Below the pieces are notes generated by a model. It saw nothing but the letters and a program-made list of their open reading frames with translations. It did no database searches and had not been told where the DNA came from. DNA of 26,791 nucleotides from Collinsella sp. (GTDB taxonomy: Bacteria; Actinomycetota; Coriobacteriia; Coriobacteriales; Coriobacteriaceae), in the NCBI GenBank assembly GCA_022713905.1, contig JAIHTM010000008.1:1-26791 (forward strand), written 5' to 3'. A program made the translations under genes and the position numbers. Shown piece after piece: positions 1-6,955 of this stretch. Within the stretch, counting starts at the first letter, position 1, and every line of letters starts with the position of its first letter.

Positions 1-464
1 TCCCCGTCATCAAGCGCGACCGCGGCTCCGACCCGGCAAGTGTTTGCTACGACGTGCTCGACGAGGCCGACAAGCGCGGCAGCGACCTGGTGCTTATCGA
101 TACCGCCGGCCGTCTACACACGAGCCCTGAGCTCATGCGCGAGCTTGCCAAGGTGGTCAATGTGACCCGTAAGCGCGCCGCCAATATGGCCGCCGGTCCC
201 ATGCCGGTTTCGGTCGTGCTTGTGATCGACGCCGCGACGGGCCAAAACGGTCTGAACCAGGCGCTCGAGTTTAACGAGGCGCTGGGCCTGGACGGTATTA
301 TCATGACTAAGCTCGACGGCACGGCTAAGGGCGGCATCGCCATGGCCGTGGCCGAGAAGCTCAAGCTCCCGATCCTGCGCATCGGCGTGGGCGAGCAGGT
401 CGATGACCTGCAGGAGTTCAATGCCAAAGATTTCTGCCGCGCCCTGGTGGGCGAGTCCAATTAA
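1..464 (+). CDS. ftsY: Signal recognition particle receptor FtsY, C-terminal part (5' end outside window)
   Basis: This is the end of the SRP-receptor GTPase, which docks ribosome-SRP complexes at the membrane for co-translational insertion. The reading frame is open from base 3, so the gene begins outside the window. What remains is the back half of the NG GTPase domain: the IKRDRGSDPASV stretch, the G3 motif DTAGR, the VIDAATGQNGLNQA segment typical of FtsY, and the G4 motif TKLDGTAKGG. TKLDGT followed by AKGG, and the absence of a methionine-rich M domain, separate it from Ffh. It stops 10 bp before ffh, so the receptor and its SRP partner are probably co-transcribed. The N-terminal acidic membrane-targeting region cannot be judged. 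Confidence 0.96.
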   Translation, partial: PVIKRDRGSDPASVCYDVLDEADKRGSDLVLIDTAGRLHTSPELMRELAKVVNVTRKRAANMAAGPMPVSVVLVIDAATGQNGLNQALEFNEALGLDGIIMTKLDGTAKGGIAMAVAEKLKLPILRIGVGEQVDDLQEFNAKDFCRALVGESN

Positions 465-474
465 GGAGTGACTA

Positions 475-1950
475 GTGTTTGATTCCCTGAGCGATCGCCT
501 CAACGACACATTTGACCGCCTGCGCGGCAAGGGCAAGCTGACCGAGGCCGATATTACTTCGGCCATGCGCGATATTCGCATGGCGCTGCTCGAGGCCGAC
601 GTTAACTTTAAGGTTGTCAAGGAGTTCGTCGCCAAGACTAAGGAGCGCTGCATGACCGCAGAGGTCATGGAGTCGCTCTCTCCGGCGCAAAACGTCGTCA
701 AGATCGTGCTCGACGAGCTTACCGAGATGCTCGGCTCCACCGAGAGCAAGCTCGTCTTTAGCAACCGTATTCCCAATGTCATCATGCTCGTGGGCCTGCA
801 GGGCTCCGGTAAGACCACGGCTGCCGTAAAGCTGGCCTACCTGCTCAAGAAGCAGGGTCGCTCGCCGTTGCTCGCCGCGTGCGACGTCTACCGTCCCGCT
901 GCTGCCGACCAGCTGGCCACGCTCGGTGGCGAGATCGGCGTACCGGTCTTCCGCGGCGACGGTGCGCACCCGGTCGATATCGCCAAGGGCGCCATCCAGG
1001 AGGCCGTCGACCACCTGCGCGACGTGGTCATCGTCGATACCGCCGGACGTCTTCAGATCGATGAGCAGATGATGCAGGAGGCCGTGGACATCAAGAAGGC
1101 CGTTAAGCCCGATCAGGTGCTGATGGTCGTCGATGCCATGACCGGCCAGGATATCGTCAACGTCGTCTCGACCTTTGCCGAGCGCACCGACTTTGACGGA
1201 GTGATCATCTCCAAGCTCGACGGCGATGCCCGTGGCGGCGGCGCGCTTTCCGTGCGCCAGGTGACCGGCAAGCCCATCAAGTTCGTGAGCATGGGCGAGA
1301 AGCCCGATTCGCTGGAGCCGTTCTATCCCGATCGTATGGCCAAGCGCATTCTGGGTATGGGCGACGTTGTCGGCATTATTGAGAAGGCCCAGGAGGCGGC
1401 CGACGCCGAGCAGCTCGAGGCTGCCGAGCGCATGCTGCGCGAGGGCTTCACCATGAATGACATGCTCGACCAGATGAAGGCCGTCAAGAAGATGGGCGGC
1501 ATGAAGGGCATCCTGGGCATGCTCCCCGGCGGCCAGCGTGCGCTCAACCAGATGGGCGGCAACCTGGACGAGGGCATCTTCGACAAGAACGAGGCCATCA
1601 TCATGTCGATGACCAAGGAGGAGCGCCTTCGCCCCTCCATCATCAACGGTCAGCGCCGTGCCCGCATTGCCAAGGGCGCCGGCGTGACCCCCACCGAGGT
1701 CAATAGCCTTATGAAGCAGTGGGGCGAGATGAACAAGATGATGGGCCGCATGCGCACGATGGCCAATCAGGCGCAGGCCGGCGGCAAGAAGGGCAAGAAG
1801 GGTAAGAAGGGCAAAAAGATGCGCATGCCCAATATTCCCGGTCTGGATGCCATGGGGCTGGGCGGCATGGGCGGCCTGGGAACGGGCGGCCCCAAGTCCG
1901 ATATGGACCTGCTGCGCCAGATGGAAGCGCAGATGCGTAATAAGAAATAG
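475..1950 (+). CDS. ffh: Signal recognition particle protein Ffh (SRP54)
   Basis: Ffh binds signal sequences and 4.5S RNA and hands ribosomes to FtsY. The 491-residue product has the full N-G-M layout: N-terminal four-helix bundle (about 1-95), P-loop GLQGSGKTT at 107-115, G3 DTAGR at 188-192, G4-type SKLDGD at 246-251, then the methionine-rich M domain from about 325, ending in repeated GKK units and a Met/Gly-rich tail. Translation starts at GTG 475, placed by AAGGAG at 463-468, which overlaps the ftsY stop codon. Length is slightly above the usual 440-460 because of the Lys- and Gly-rich tail. A strong hairpin follows the stop. Ffh's RNA partner (ffs) is not in the window. Confidence 0.98.
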   Translation: MFDSLSDRLNDTFDRLRGKGKLTEADITSAMRDIRMALLEADVNFKVVKEFVAKTKERCMTAEVMESLSPAQNVVKIVLDELTEMLGSTESKLVFSNRIPNVIMLVGLQGSGKTTAAVKLAYLLKKQGRSPLLAACDVYRPAAADQLATLGGEIGVPVFRGDGAHPVDIAKGAIQEAVDHLRDVVIVDTAGRLQIDEQMMQEAVDIKKAVKPDQVLMVVDAMTGQDIVNVVSTFAERTDFDGVIISKLDGDARGGGALSVRQVTGKPIKFVSMGEKPDSLEPFYPDRMAKRILGMGDVVGIIEKAQEAADAEQLEAAERMLREGFTMNDMLDQMKAVKKMGGMKGILGMLPGGQRALNQMGGNLDEGIFDKNEAIIMSMTKEERLRPSIINGQRRARIAKGAGVTPTEVNSLMKQWGEMNKMMGRMRTMANQAQAGGKKGKKGKKGKKMRMPNIPGLDAMGLGGMGGLGTGGPKSDMDLLRQMEAQMRNKK

Positions 1951-1975
1951 TGCTGTAATTCCAGCTTGATATGGC

Positions 1976-2013
1976 AAAGGCCACTCGGAAGCTACCGGGT
2001 GGCCTTTGTTGTT
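1976..2013 (+). terminator. Intrinsic terminator after ffh, probably bidirectional
   Basis: A 13-bp stem (AAAGGCCAC plus TCGG, pairing with CCGG plus GTGGCCTTT, one G-T pair) closes a 6-nt loop AAGCTA. The 3' arm ends in TTT followed by a T/G-rich stretch. It lies 25 bp after ffh and between two convergent genes, so it can serve both ffh and the minus-strand DUF134-NifX gene. Confidence 0.85.
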
Positions 2014-2070
2014 GGCTTTGATTGTTGGGTGGCGTTCTGTGTCGCGCCCCGAGTTTGCGGTGCCGTGCCG

Positions 2071-2835
2071 CTAGTGGCAGCCGCAGCCCTCGTGGCCCTC
2101 GTGCTCGTGATGGCCGTGACAACCACAGGACTCGCCATGCTCATGTGCGTGCTCGTGGTCATGGCCGTGGCAGCCGCACGTGGCCTCGCCGTTCTGTGCG
2201 AGCGTGCCGGCGATAAGGGCCTCGACGCACGCATCGCAGCTGCCCTGGGCGCCTGCGTATACCGTGATGCCGGCTTGAGCAAGCGCGTTGATAGCGCCAC
2301 CGCCGATGCCGCCGCAGATGAGCGTGTCAACGCCACCGTTGGCAAGCAGGCCCGCCAAGGCGCCGTGGCCGGTGCCGCCGGTGCCTACGACCTGCTCGTT
2401 GAGCACCTTGCCATCCTGGATGTCGTAGATCTTGAACTGCTCGCTGCGGCCAAAGTGCATAAAGATGTTGCCGTTGTCGTACGTCGTTGCCACCCTCATG
2501 GTGCCGACCTCCTTTGCTGGCCATGCGGCCGTCGTCGAGGCGATGGGGGAGTACGCGATATTGCCGCCCTCGATGACGAGCGCTCGTCCGTTGACCAGCG
2601 CATCGGCCACCTTGCGATGCGCGCGGCTGCAAATGGCCGCCACCGTTGCACGGGCGATGCCCATCTGCTGGGCGACCGCCTCTTGGTTGAGACCTTCCAG
2701 GTCGCACAGGCGCAGCACCTCAAGCTCGTCGACGGTCATGTCGATGGCATCACCGCTGGCCAGGCCATCGGGGGTGAAGCCGCGGTATTCGGGGATGATC
2801 CCGACGCGGCGCAGTTTTTCGCGTCTTCCTGCCAT
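2071..2835 (-). CDS. DUF134 / NifX-like fusion protein with Cys/His-rich C-terminal tail
   Basis: The 254-residue product has three parts. Residues 1-90 match DUF134, a small helix-turn-helix family (EVLRLCDLEGLNQEAVAQQMG, then an IARATVAAIC recognition-helix region). Residues 113-212 match the NifX/NifB C-terminal family that binds iron-molybdenum cofactor precursors (MRVATTYDNG, then GTGGTGHGAL and ICGGIGGGAINAL). The last 35 residues are a probable metal-binding tail with three CGCH motifs separated by His/Glu-rich linkers. ATG 2835 is chosen because AAGGAG lies 5 nt upstream; the in-frame GTG at 2841 overlaps that site. A perfect AAGGAGGT sits before the in-frame Met113. No nitrogenase genes are visible, so a metal- or redox-linked regulator is the cautious reading. 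Function is inferred from domains only. Confidence 0.88.
   Translation of the reverse strand: MAGRREKLRRVGIIPEYRGFTPDGLASGDAIDMTVDELEVLRLCDLEGLNQEAVAQQMGIARATVAAICSRAHRKVADALVNGRALVIEGGNIAYSPIASTTAAWPAKEVGTMRVATTYDNGNIFMHFGRSEQFKIYDIQDGKVLNEQVVGTGGTGHGALAGLLANGGVDTLICGGIGGGAINALAQAGITVYAGAQGSCDACVEALIAGTLAQNGEATCGCHGHDHEHAHEHGESCGCHGHHEHEGHEGCGCH
2507..2514 (-). promoter_or_regulatory. Internal Shine-Dalgarno site before the NifX domain
   Basis: On the minus strand AAGGAGGT is followed after 7 nt by an in-frame ATG (2499-2497), codon 113 of the fusion gene. This is the best-matching ribosome-binding site in the gene and would give a 142-residue NifX-plus-tail protein without the DNA-binding domain. 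Confidence 0.55.
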
Positions 2836-2847
2836 GCACACTCCTTA

Positions 2848-2863
2848 TCTGACATATGTCAAC
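2848..2863. promoter_or_regulatory. Operator-like palindrome, proximal copy
   Basis: TGACATATGTCA (2850-2861) is a perfect 12-bp palindrome inside TCTGACATATGTCAAC. It lies 15 bp upstream of the DUF134-NifX start codon, next to the ribosome-binding site. A near-identical copy is centred 53 bp further upstream, suggesting a repressor or activator site; the DUF134 domain of the adjacent gene is the obvious candidate binder (inference). Confidence 0.6.
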
Positions 2864-2870
2864 AATAGGA

Positions 2871-2880
2871 TAACGCGTTA
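2871..2880. repeat. Short perfect palindrome TAACGCGTTA
   Basis: A 10-bp perfect palindrome lies between the two TGACATATGTCA-type sites, centred 20 bp from the proximal one and 33 bp from the distal one. It may be chance, or part of the minus-strand promoter region (TTATCC overlaps it). Confidence 0.35.
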
Positions 2881-2898
2881 GTCGTTGGGCGCAAGGCA

Positions 2899-2918
2899 TT
2901 TCTGGCATATGTCAGAAA
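2899..2918. promoter_or_regulatory. Operator-like palindrome, distal copy
   Basis: TTTCTGGCATATGTCAGAAA is a 20-bp palindrome with one mismatched pair (G for A at position 7). Its core CATATGTCAG matches the copy at 2848-2863. The centres are 53 bp apart, close to five helical turns, so two dimers would sit on the same face of the DNA. Confidence 0.6.
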
Positions 2919-2982
2919 AAGGCTAAGATGCCTCGTTGCCGCTTGCGGAGCCGCGCTGCCGTGCATTGCGTGTGCCGGACTA

Positions 2983-3019
2983 AGTGTCCAATTCGACACT
3001 CGCGCGCCTGGGCTACAAT
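2983..3019 (+). promoter_or_regulatory. Probable thyA-folA promoter with overlapping inverted repeat
   Basis: TACAAT (3014-3019) is a good -10; TCGACA (2993-2998), 15 bp upstream, is the best -35 candidate. The -35 is embedded in AGTGTC-CAATTC-GACACT (2983-3000), a 6-bp-arm inverted repeat whose centre is also AATT, so a bound dimer would cover the -35. The thyA start is 34 bp after the -10. Confidence 0.5.
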
Positions 3020-3053
3020 AAATCTCGCTTATAGGCGACTGACAGGAGGGTCA

Positions 3054-3902
3054 ATGAGCAAAGCTGATCAGCAGTTTGTAACCATGTGCCGCGATATCTT
3101 GGATCATGGCACCACCACCGAGGGCCAAAAGGTCCGTCCGGTGTGGGAGGACGGCACCCCTGCCTATACCATTAAAAACTTTGGTGTCACGGCGCGCTAT
3201 GATCTGCGCGAGGAGTTCCCCGCGCTCACCCTGCGTCGTACGGCGCTTAAGTCTGCCATGGACGAGATTCTGTGGATCTATCAAAAGAAGTCCAATAACG
3301 TGCATGATCTCAACAGCCATATCTGGGATGAGTGGGCCGATGAGACCGGTTCCATCGGTAAAGCCTACGGCTATCAGATTGGTCAGAAGAGCCATTACGC
3401 CGAGGGCGACTTCGACCAGATGGACCGTGTGCTGTACGACCTTAAGCACACGCCGTATAGTCGCCGCATTATGACCAATACGTACGTGTTTAGCGATCTG
3501 TCCGAGATGCACCTTTATCCGTGCGCCTATAGCGTGACCTATAACGTGACGCAGCGTCCTCAGGACGACAAGCCGACGCTCAACATGATTCTCAACCAGC
3601 GCAGCCAGGACATTTTGGCCGCGAACAACTGGAACGTGTGCCAGTACGCCATTTTGCTGATGATGGTCGCGCAGTCGGTCGATATGATTCCCGGTGAGCT
3701 GCTGCACGTGATCGCCGACGCCCATATCTATGATCGTCATGTCGATATCGTCCGCGAGCTTATCGAGCGTCCGCAGTTTGCGGCACCCAAGGTAACGCTC
3801 AACCCCGATGTGCATGACTTCTATGCGTTTACGACCGATGACCTGATCGTCGAGGGCTATGAGCACGGCCCGCAGGTCAAGAACATTCCCATTGCGGTGT
3901 AG
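3054..3902 (+). CDS. thyA: Thymidylate synthase ThyA (Bacillus ThyA / phage phi3T-like type)
   Basis: ThyA methylates dUMP to dTMP using methylenetetrahydrofolate and releases dihydrofolate. The 282-residue protein carries the catalytic cysteine in LYPCAYS (Cys157), the phosphate-binding SRR before it, QRSQD after it, and the C-terminal block PDVHDFYAFTTDDLIVEGY. HIWDEWADETGSIGKAYG and PCAYS resemble the divergent B. subtilis ThyA rather than the E. coli type with PPCH; GDxHxY is ADAHIY here. ATG 3054 is chosen because AGGAGG (3044-3049) precedes it and the open frame upstream looks non-coding. folA starts 9 bp after the stop, so the gene that consumes the dihydrofolate product is translated from the same message. 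Confidence 0.96.
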   Translation: MSKADQQFVTMCRDILDHGTTTEGQKVRPVWEDGTPAYTIKNFGVTARYDLREEFPALTLRRTALKSAMDEILWIYQKKSNNVHDLNSHIWDEWADETGSIGKAYGYQIGQKSHYAEGDFDQMDRVLYDLKHTPYSRRIMTNTYVFSDLSEMHLYPCAYSVTYNVTQRPQDDKPTLNMILNQRSQDILAANNWNVCQYAILLMMVAQSVDMIPGELLHVIADAHIYDRHVDIVRELIERPQFAAPKVTLNPDVHDFYAFTTDDLIVEGYEHGPQVKNIPIAV

Positions 3903-3911
3903 GTGGTGCTC

Positions 3912-4430
3912 ATGACGTGTAAGCTATCTGCTATCGTCGCCGTGTGTGACGATTGGGGCATTGGGTGCGAGGGCGACATGGTGGTGTCCAATCGCGCCGA
4001 TATGCGCCATTTTGTGGCCTGCACCAAGGGCTGCCCGGTTATCATGGGACGCAAGACCCTGCTGAGTTTTCCCGGCGGGCGTCCGCTCAAGAACCGCCGC
4101 AATATCGTGCTCACCCGCGACGAGAGCTTTGCCCCCGAGGGCGTCGACGTGGTGCATAGCGTTGACGAAGCGCTCTCTGCGGTTGCCGATGAGCTCGTTG
4201 CCTGGGTGATCGGTGGCGGCGATGTCTATCGGCAGTTTTTGCCGTACTGCGTGGAGGCCGAGGTCACTCATAACCACTGCGTGCATGTCGTGGACACGTA
4301 CTTTCCCGACTTGGACGCCGATCCCGCGTGGGAGATTGCGCAGCGTAGCGGGGTCGCGACGATTGCCGCCGGTGAGGGTGACGAGGGCGTCAATTATGAG
4401 TTCGTGACGTATCGTCGCATCGAGGCGTAA
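3912..4430 (+). CDS. folA: Dihydrofolate reductase
   Basis: This enzyme reduces the dihydrofolate left by ThyA to tetrahydrofolate with NADPH. The 172-residue product begins with the SAIVAVCDDWGIGCEGD strand, has Asp30 in RADMRHF at the catalytic acidic position, PVIMGRKTL for NADPH, and VIGGGDVY at 99-106. The usual LPW motif after the first loop is MVV; this resembles the clostridial-type DHFRs (LLVS-PxDM, then SFPxGxPLKNR) and may change inhibitor binding. ATG 3912 is preferred because AGGTGG (3901-3906) lies 5 nt upstream; GTG 3903 and GTG 3906 overlap that site. It forms an operon with thyA and is followed by a weak hairpin. Confidence 0.95.
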   Translation: MTCKLSAIVAVCDDWGIGCEGDMVVSNRADMRHFVACTKGCPVIMGRKTLLSFPGGRPLKNRRNIVLTRDESFAPEGVDVVHSVDEALSAVADELVAWVIGGGDVYRQFLPYCVEAEVTHNHCVHVVDTYFPDLDADPAWEIAQRSGVATIAAGEGDEGVNYEFVTYRRIEA

Positions 4431-4472
4431 ATCGTCTGGCGTGAACGGTATCATCGGGTTGATTGAATGCAT

Positions 4473-4500
4473 GGGGCGGCGCTTAGCGTCGCCTCGTTTG
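4473..4500 (+). terminator. Possible weak terminator after folA
   Basis: GGCGGCGC pairs with GCGTCGCC (one G-T) around the 3-nt loop TTA, giving a very stable GC stem, but only TCGTTTGG follows, so the T-run is short. It may pause or terminate the thyA-folA transcript. Confidence 0.45.
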
Positions 4501-4539
4501 GTATAGATGTGCTGTAAAGAAGGGTACAGGCTGGCTGCT

Positions 4540-5454
4540 ATGACTGATGCCGTTGAGGTGCTGCGAATCGATTCGCTCGAGGACGAGCGGCTCGATGCTT
4601 ACGTGCGACTGACCGAGCGTGAGCTTCGCTGCGTGCTAGAGCCGCAAAAGGGCATTTTTATCGCCGAGAGTGCCAAGGTCATCGAGCGTGCGGTTCGCGC
4701 CGGATACGAGCCGGTGAGCTTTCTTTTAGGCGAGCGCTGGCTCGACCAGATGATGCCGCTGTTTGACCAGCTTGTCGTGCGCGAGGGAGCGGGTCCGGTT
4801 CCCGTGTTCGTGGCTTCCATGGAGCTCATGGAGCAGTTGACGGGCTTTAACGTGACGCGCGGCGCGCTGGCGGCGTTCCGTCGCCCGCGTCAGATTCCGG
4901 TTGATGAGTTCTTGGGCGGCGTTGTCGAGGCGGCGGGGGATCGTCCGGTGCGCGTGTGCGTGCTTGAGGGTATTGTCGATCACACCAATGTTGGCGCGAT
5001 TTTCCGCTCGGCGGCTGCGCTGAACGTCGATGGCATTTTGGTGAGCCCTACTTGCTGTGACCCGCTGTACCGTCGCTCGGCCCGCGTGAGCATGGGCACG
5101 GTTTTCCAGGTGCCTTGGACGCGCATTGGCAGCGAGGCGCGCGTATGGCCGCATGATGGGCTGGCGGCGCTGCACGATGCCGGCTTTTCGTGTGCCGCCA
5201 TGGCGTTGACGGATGATTCTGTGTCGTTGGACGATCCCGCGCTGCAGGAGATTGACCGCCTGGCAATCTTTATGGGCACCGAGGGTGCTGGCTTGGGCGC
5301 CAAGACCATTGCGGGCTGCGACCGAGCCGTGCGAATTCCGATGGCGCACGGGGTCGATTCGCTCAACGTGGCCGCGGCGAGCGCAGTCGCCTTTTGGCAG
5401 CTGTGCCCGCACGTGAGCAATGAGTACCACTACCAGCCGGGTTTGTATCACTAG
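4540..5454 (+). CDS. SpoU/TrmH-family RNA 2'-O-methyltransferase
   Basis: The 304-residue protein is a SPOUT-class, SAM-dependent RNA ribose methyltransferase. All three SpoU motifs are visible: motif 1 HTNVGAIFRSAAAL (NVGAIFR at 150-156), motif 2 RRSARVSMGTVFQVPW, and motif 3 FMGTEGAGLG (GTEGAGLG at 246-253) followed by IPMAHGVDSLNVAAA, which builds the knotted SAM site. The N-terminal 110 residues form a substrate-binding-like domain (ERELRCVLEPQKGIFIAE). The start is uncertain: ATG 4507 adds 11 residues (MCCKEGYRLAA) but has no ribosome-binding site; ATG 4540 has only distant purine-rich AGAAGGG. The target, tRNA or rRNA, cannot be told from sequence. Confidence 0.9.
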   Translation: MTDAVEVLRIDSLEDERLDAYVRLTERELRCVLEPQKGIFIAESAKVIERAVRAGYEPVSFLLGERWLDQMMPLFDQLVVREGAGPVPVFVASMELMEQLTGFNVTRGALAAFRRPRQIPVDEFLGGVVEAAGDRPVRVCVLEGIVDHTNVGAIFRSAAALNVDGILVSPTCCDPLYRRSARVSMGTVFQVPWTRIGSEARVWPHDGLAALHDAGFSCAAMALTDDSVSLDDPALQEIDRLAIFMGTEGAGLGAKTIAGCDRAVRIPMAHGVDSLNVAAASAVAFWQLCPHVSNEYHYQPGLYH

Positions 5455-5579
5455 GCAGTTATTCTACACTGCGCTCTAATTCGGGGTGTTTCGGTCGACG
5501 CCGGTCGGTGTTAAGCTGGTATTGGCTTTGGTTTTAAATTGCCGTTTTGTTGTTTAACATACGTTGGCGGGGAGGGCGT

Positions 5580-6929
5580 GTGGCTAAGAAATCTACGGCT
5601 ATCGATGTAACGCAGGGTGTCATTTGGCAACAGCTGCTGTCGCTGTGCGTCCCCATCTTCTTTAGTTCGTTTTTTCAGCAGGCTTACACGCTTATCGGTA
5701 CGTATATCGTCGGCCAGTTTGGCGGCAAGCTCGCGCTGGGTGGCATTCAAGCCACGATGGTGCTCACCGAGCTCTGCATTGGCTTTTGCGTTGGCGTCGG
5801 CGCCGGCTGCGCGGTCATTACCGGTCAGTATTTTGGCCAGCACGATGATGAGCGACTGAGTCGTTCGGTCCATACAGCCATGACGCTCGCGCTGGTGGGC
5901 GGTATCGCTTTCTCGATTCTTGGCATAGTGTTCGTTGAGCCCATGCTGGTGCTTATGAACACGCCGCATGAACTATTGGCCGAGGGCGTGGCCTATGCTC
6001 GCTGTTATTTTGCCGCGATGGTTGCGGCACTGCTGCTTAATATGGGAACCGCACTGCTGCGTGCCGTGGGCGACACGCGCGGCCCCGCCGTGATCATTGC
6101 CTCTGGCTGCCTGGTTAACGTGGTGCTGGATATCATTTTTGTCGCTGTGTTGCATATGGAGGCGCTGGGCTGCGGCATCGCGGTGGCGCTGACCATTTGC
6201 TCCAATGCAACGATGATCGTGTTGCGCATGATGCGCGCTCCGGGTGCATGGCGTCTTTCGCTGTCTAAGCTCGGTATCGATCGCGGTATTTGCAAGAGTA
6301 TGATCTCGTGTGGTCTGCCACTCGGTTTTCAATCGGCTGCCTATTCGATCTCGAACGTGCTGATCCAGGTGTCGGTTAATTCGTTTGGCGCCGATGTCAC
6401 GACTGCTTGGGGTCTATCTGGGCGCCTGGATGGCATTATCTGGATGGTGACCGAGGCGCTCGGCGTATCGATCACTACGTTCTCGGCGCAGAACTTTGGC
6501 GCGCGCAACTACGAGCGCATGCGCAAGGGCTACCATACGTCGCTCGTGCTGTCGTTTATGCTCATTGGTGGCCTGTCTGCCGTGCTGCTGGTGTTCTCGG
6601 GCCCGCTGTCGCGTTTGTTTGTCGACGATGCTTCGATTTCGGCGTACACCACGACTATCCTCCATTTCATTGCGCCGTTCTATGCGATTTTCTCGATTAT
6701 CGAGAACGCCTCGGGTTCCATCCGCGGCGCCGGCGTGAGTTTGCAGCCTATGATGCTCACCATCTTTGGCACCGTTGTCTTGAGGGTGATCTGGGTGTTT
6801 GCGATCATGCCCTTCGATCCGTCGCTCGAGCATCTACTGCTGGTTTACCCCGTAACCTGGCTCATCACCGCAACCATGTTCACCATCTACCACCACAGCG
6901 GCAACTGGCTAGGTCGCGCCACCGCCTAG
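5580..6929 (+). CDS. MATE-family multidrug/sodium efflux transporter
   Basis: This 449-residue integral membrane protein has about 12 hydrophobic helices in two homologous halves, typical of MATE transporters that export cationic drugs or metabolites using Na+ or H+ gradients. Family-typical stretches are PIFFSSFFQQAYTLIGTYIVGQFGG at the start, AGCAVITGQYFGQHDDERLSR in the first half, and TTFSAQNFGARNYERMRKGYH with SGSIRGAGVS in the second. GTG 5580 is chosen because GGAGGG lies at 5571-5576; the open frame runs up to TTG 5547 but that extension is unlike the family. The stop codon sits in a 30-bp palindrome shared with the cobO remnant that ends on the other strand. Substrate unknown. Confidence 0.93.
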   Translation: MAKKSTAIDVTQGVIWQQLLSLCVPIFFSSFFQQAYTLIGTYIVGQFGGKLALGGIQATMVLTELCIGFCVGVGAGCAVITGQYFGQHDDERLSRSVHTAMTLALVGGIAFSILGIVFVEPMLVLMNTPHELLAEGVAYARCYFAAMVAALLLNMGTALLRAVGDTRGPAVIIASGCLVNVVLDIIFVAVLHMEALGCGIAVALTICSNATMIVLRMMRAPGAWRLSLSKLGIDRGICKSMISCGLPLGFQSAAYSISNVLIQVSVNSFGADVTTAWGLSGRLDGIIWMVTEALGVSITTFSAQNFGARNYERMRKGYHTSLVLSFMLIGGLSAVLLVFSGPLSRLFVDDASISAYTTTILHFIAPFYAIFSIIENASGSIRGAGVSLQPMMLTIFGTVVLRVIWVFAIMPFDPSLEHLLLVYPVTWLITATMFTIYHHSGNWLGRATA

Positions 6930-6955
6930 CCATTCGGGACGTCCCCAATGGCTAG
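6926..6955. terminator. 30-bp near-perfect palindrome between convergent stop codons
   Basis: CTAGCCATT-C-GGGAC mirrors GTCCC-C-AATGGCTAG with a single C-C mismatch. The TAG of the MATE gene (6927-6929) and the TAG of the minus-strand cobO remnant (6954-6952) sit at mirror-image positions within it. There is no T-run on either strand, so it may be a bidirectional hairpin, a protein-binding site or a short intergenic repeat rather than a classic terminator. Confidence 0.5.

Noticed and set aside
1786..1821. Tandem GGCAAGAAG repeats at the ffh 3' end
   Set aside because: They encode the Lys/Gly-rich tail usual at the C-terminus of Ffh proteins and are not a separate repeat element.
472..1977. 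A 501-codon open frame antisense to ffh
   Set aside because: It is a GC-rich shadow of ffh: the protein is low-complexity (His, Leu, Gly, Ala), without family resemblance, while the sense strand is an unmistakable Ffh.
2849..2866. TTGACA on the minus strand as a -35 box
   Set aside because: TTGACA is part of the TGACATATGTCA palindrome, and a matching -10 would fall inside the coding region, after the start codon.
1966..2868. A 300-codon plus-strand frame over the DUF134-NifX gene
   Set aside because: It begins in the ffh terminator, has no ribosome-binding site and is the antisense of a clear domain protein.
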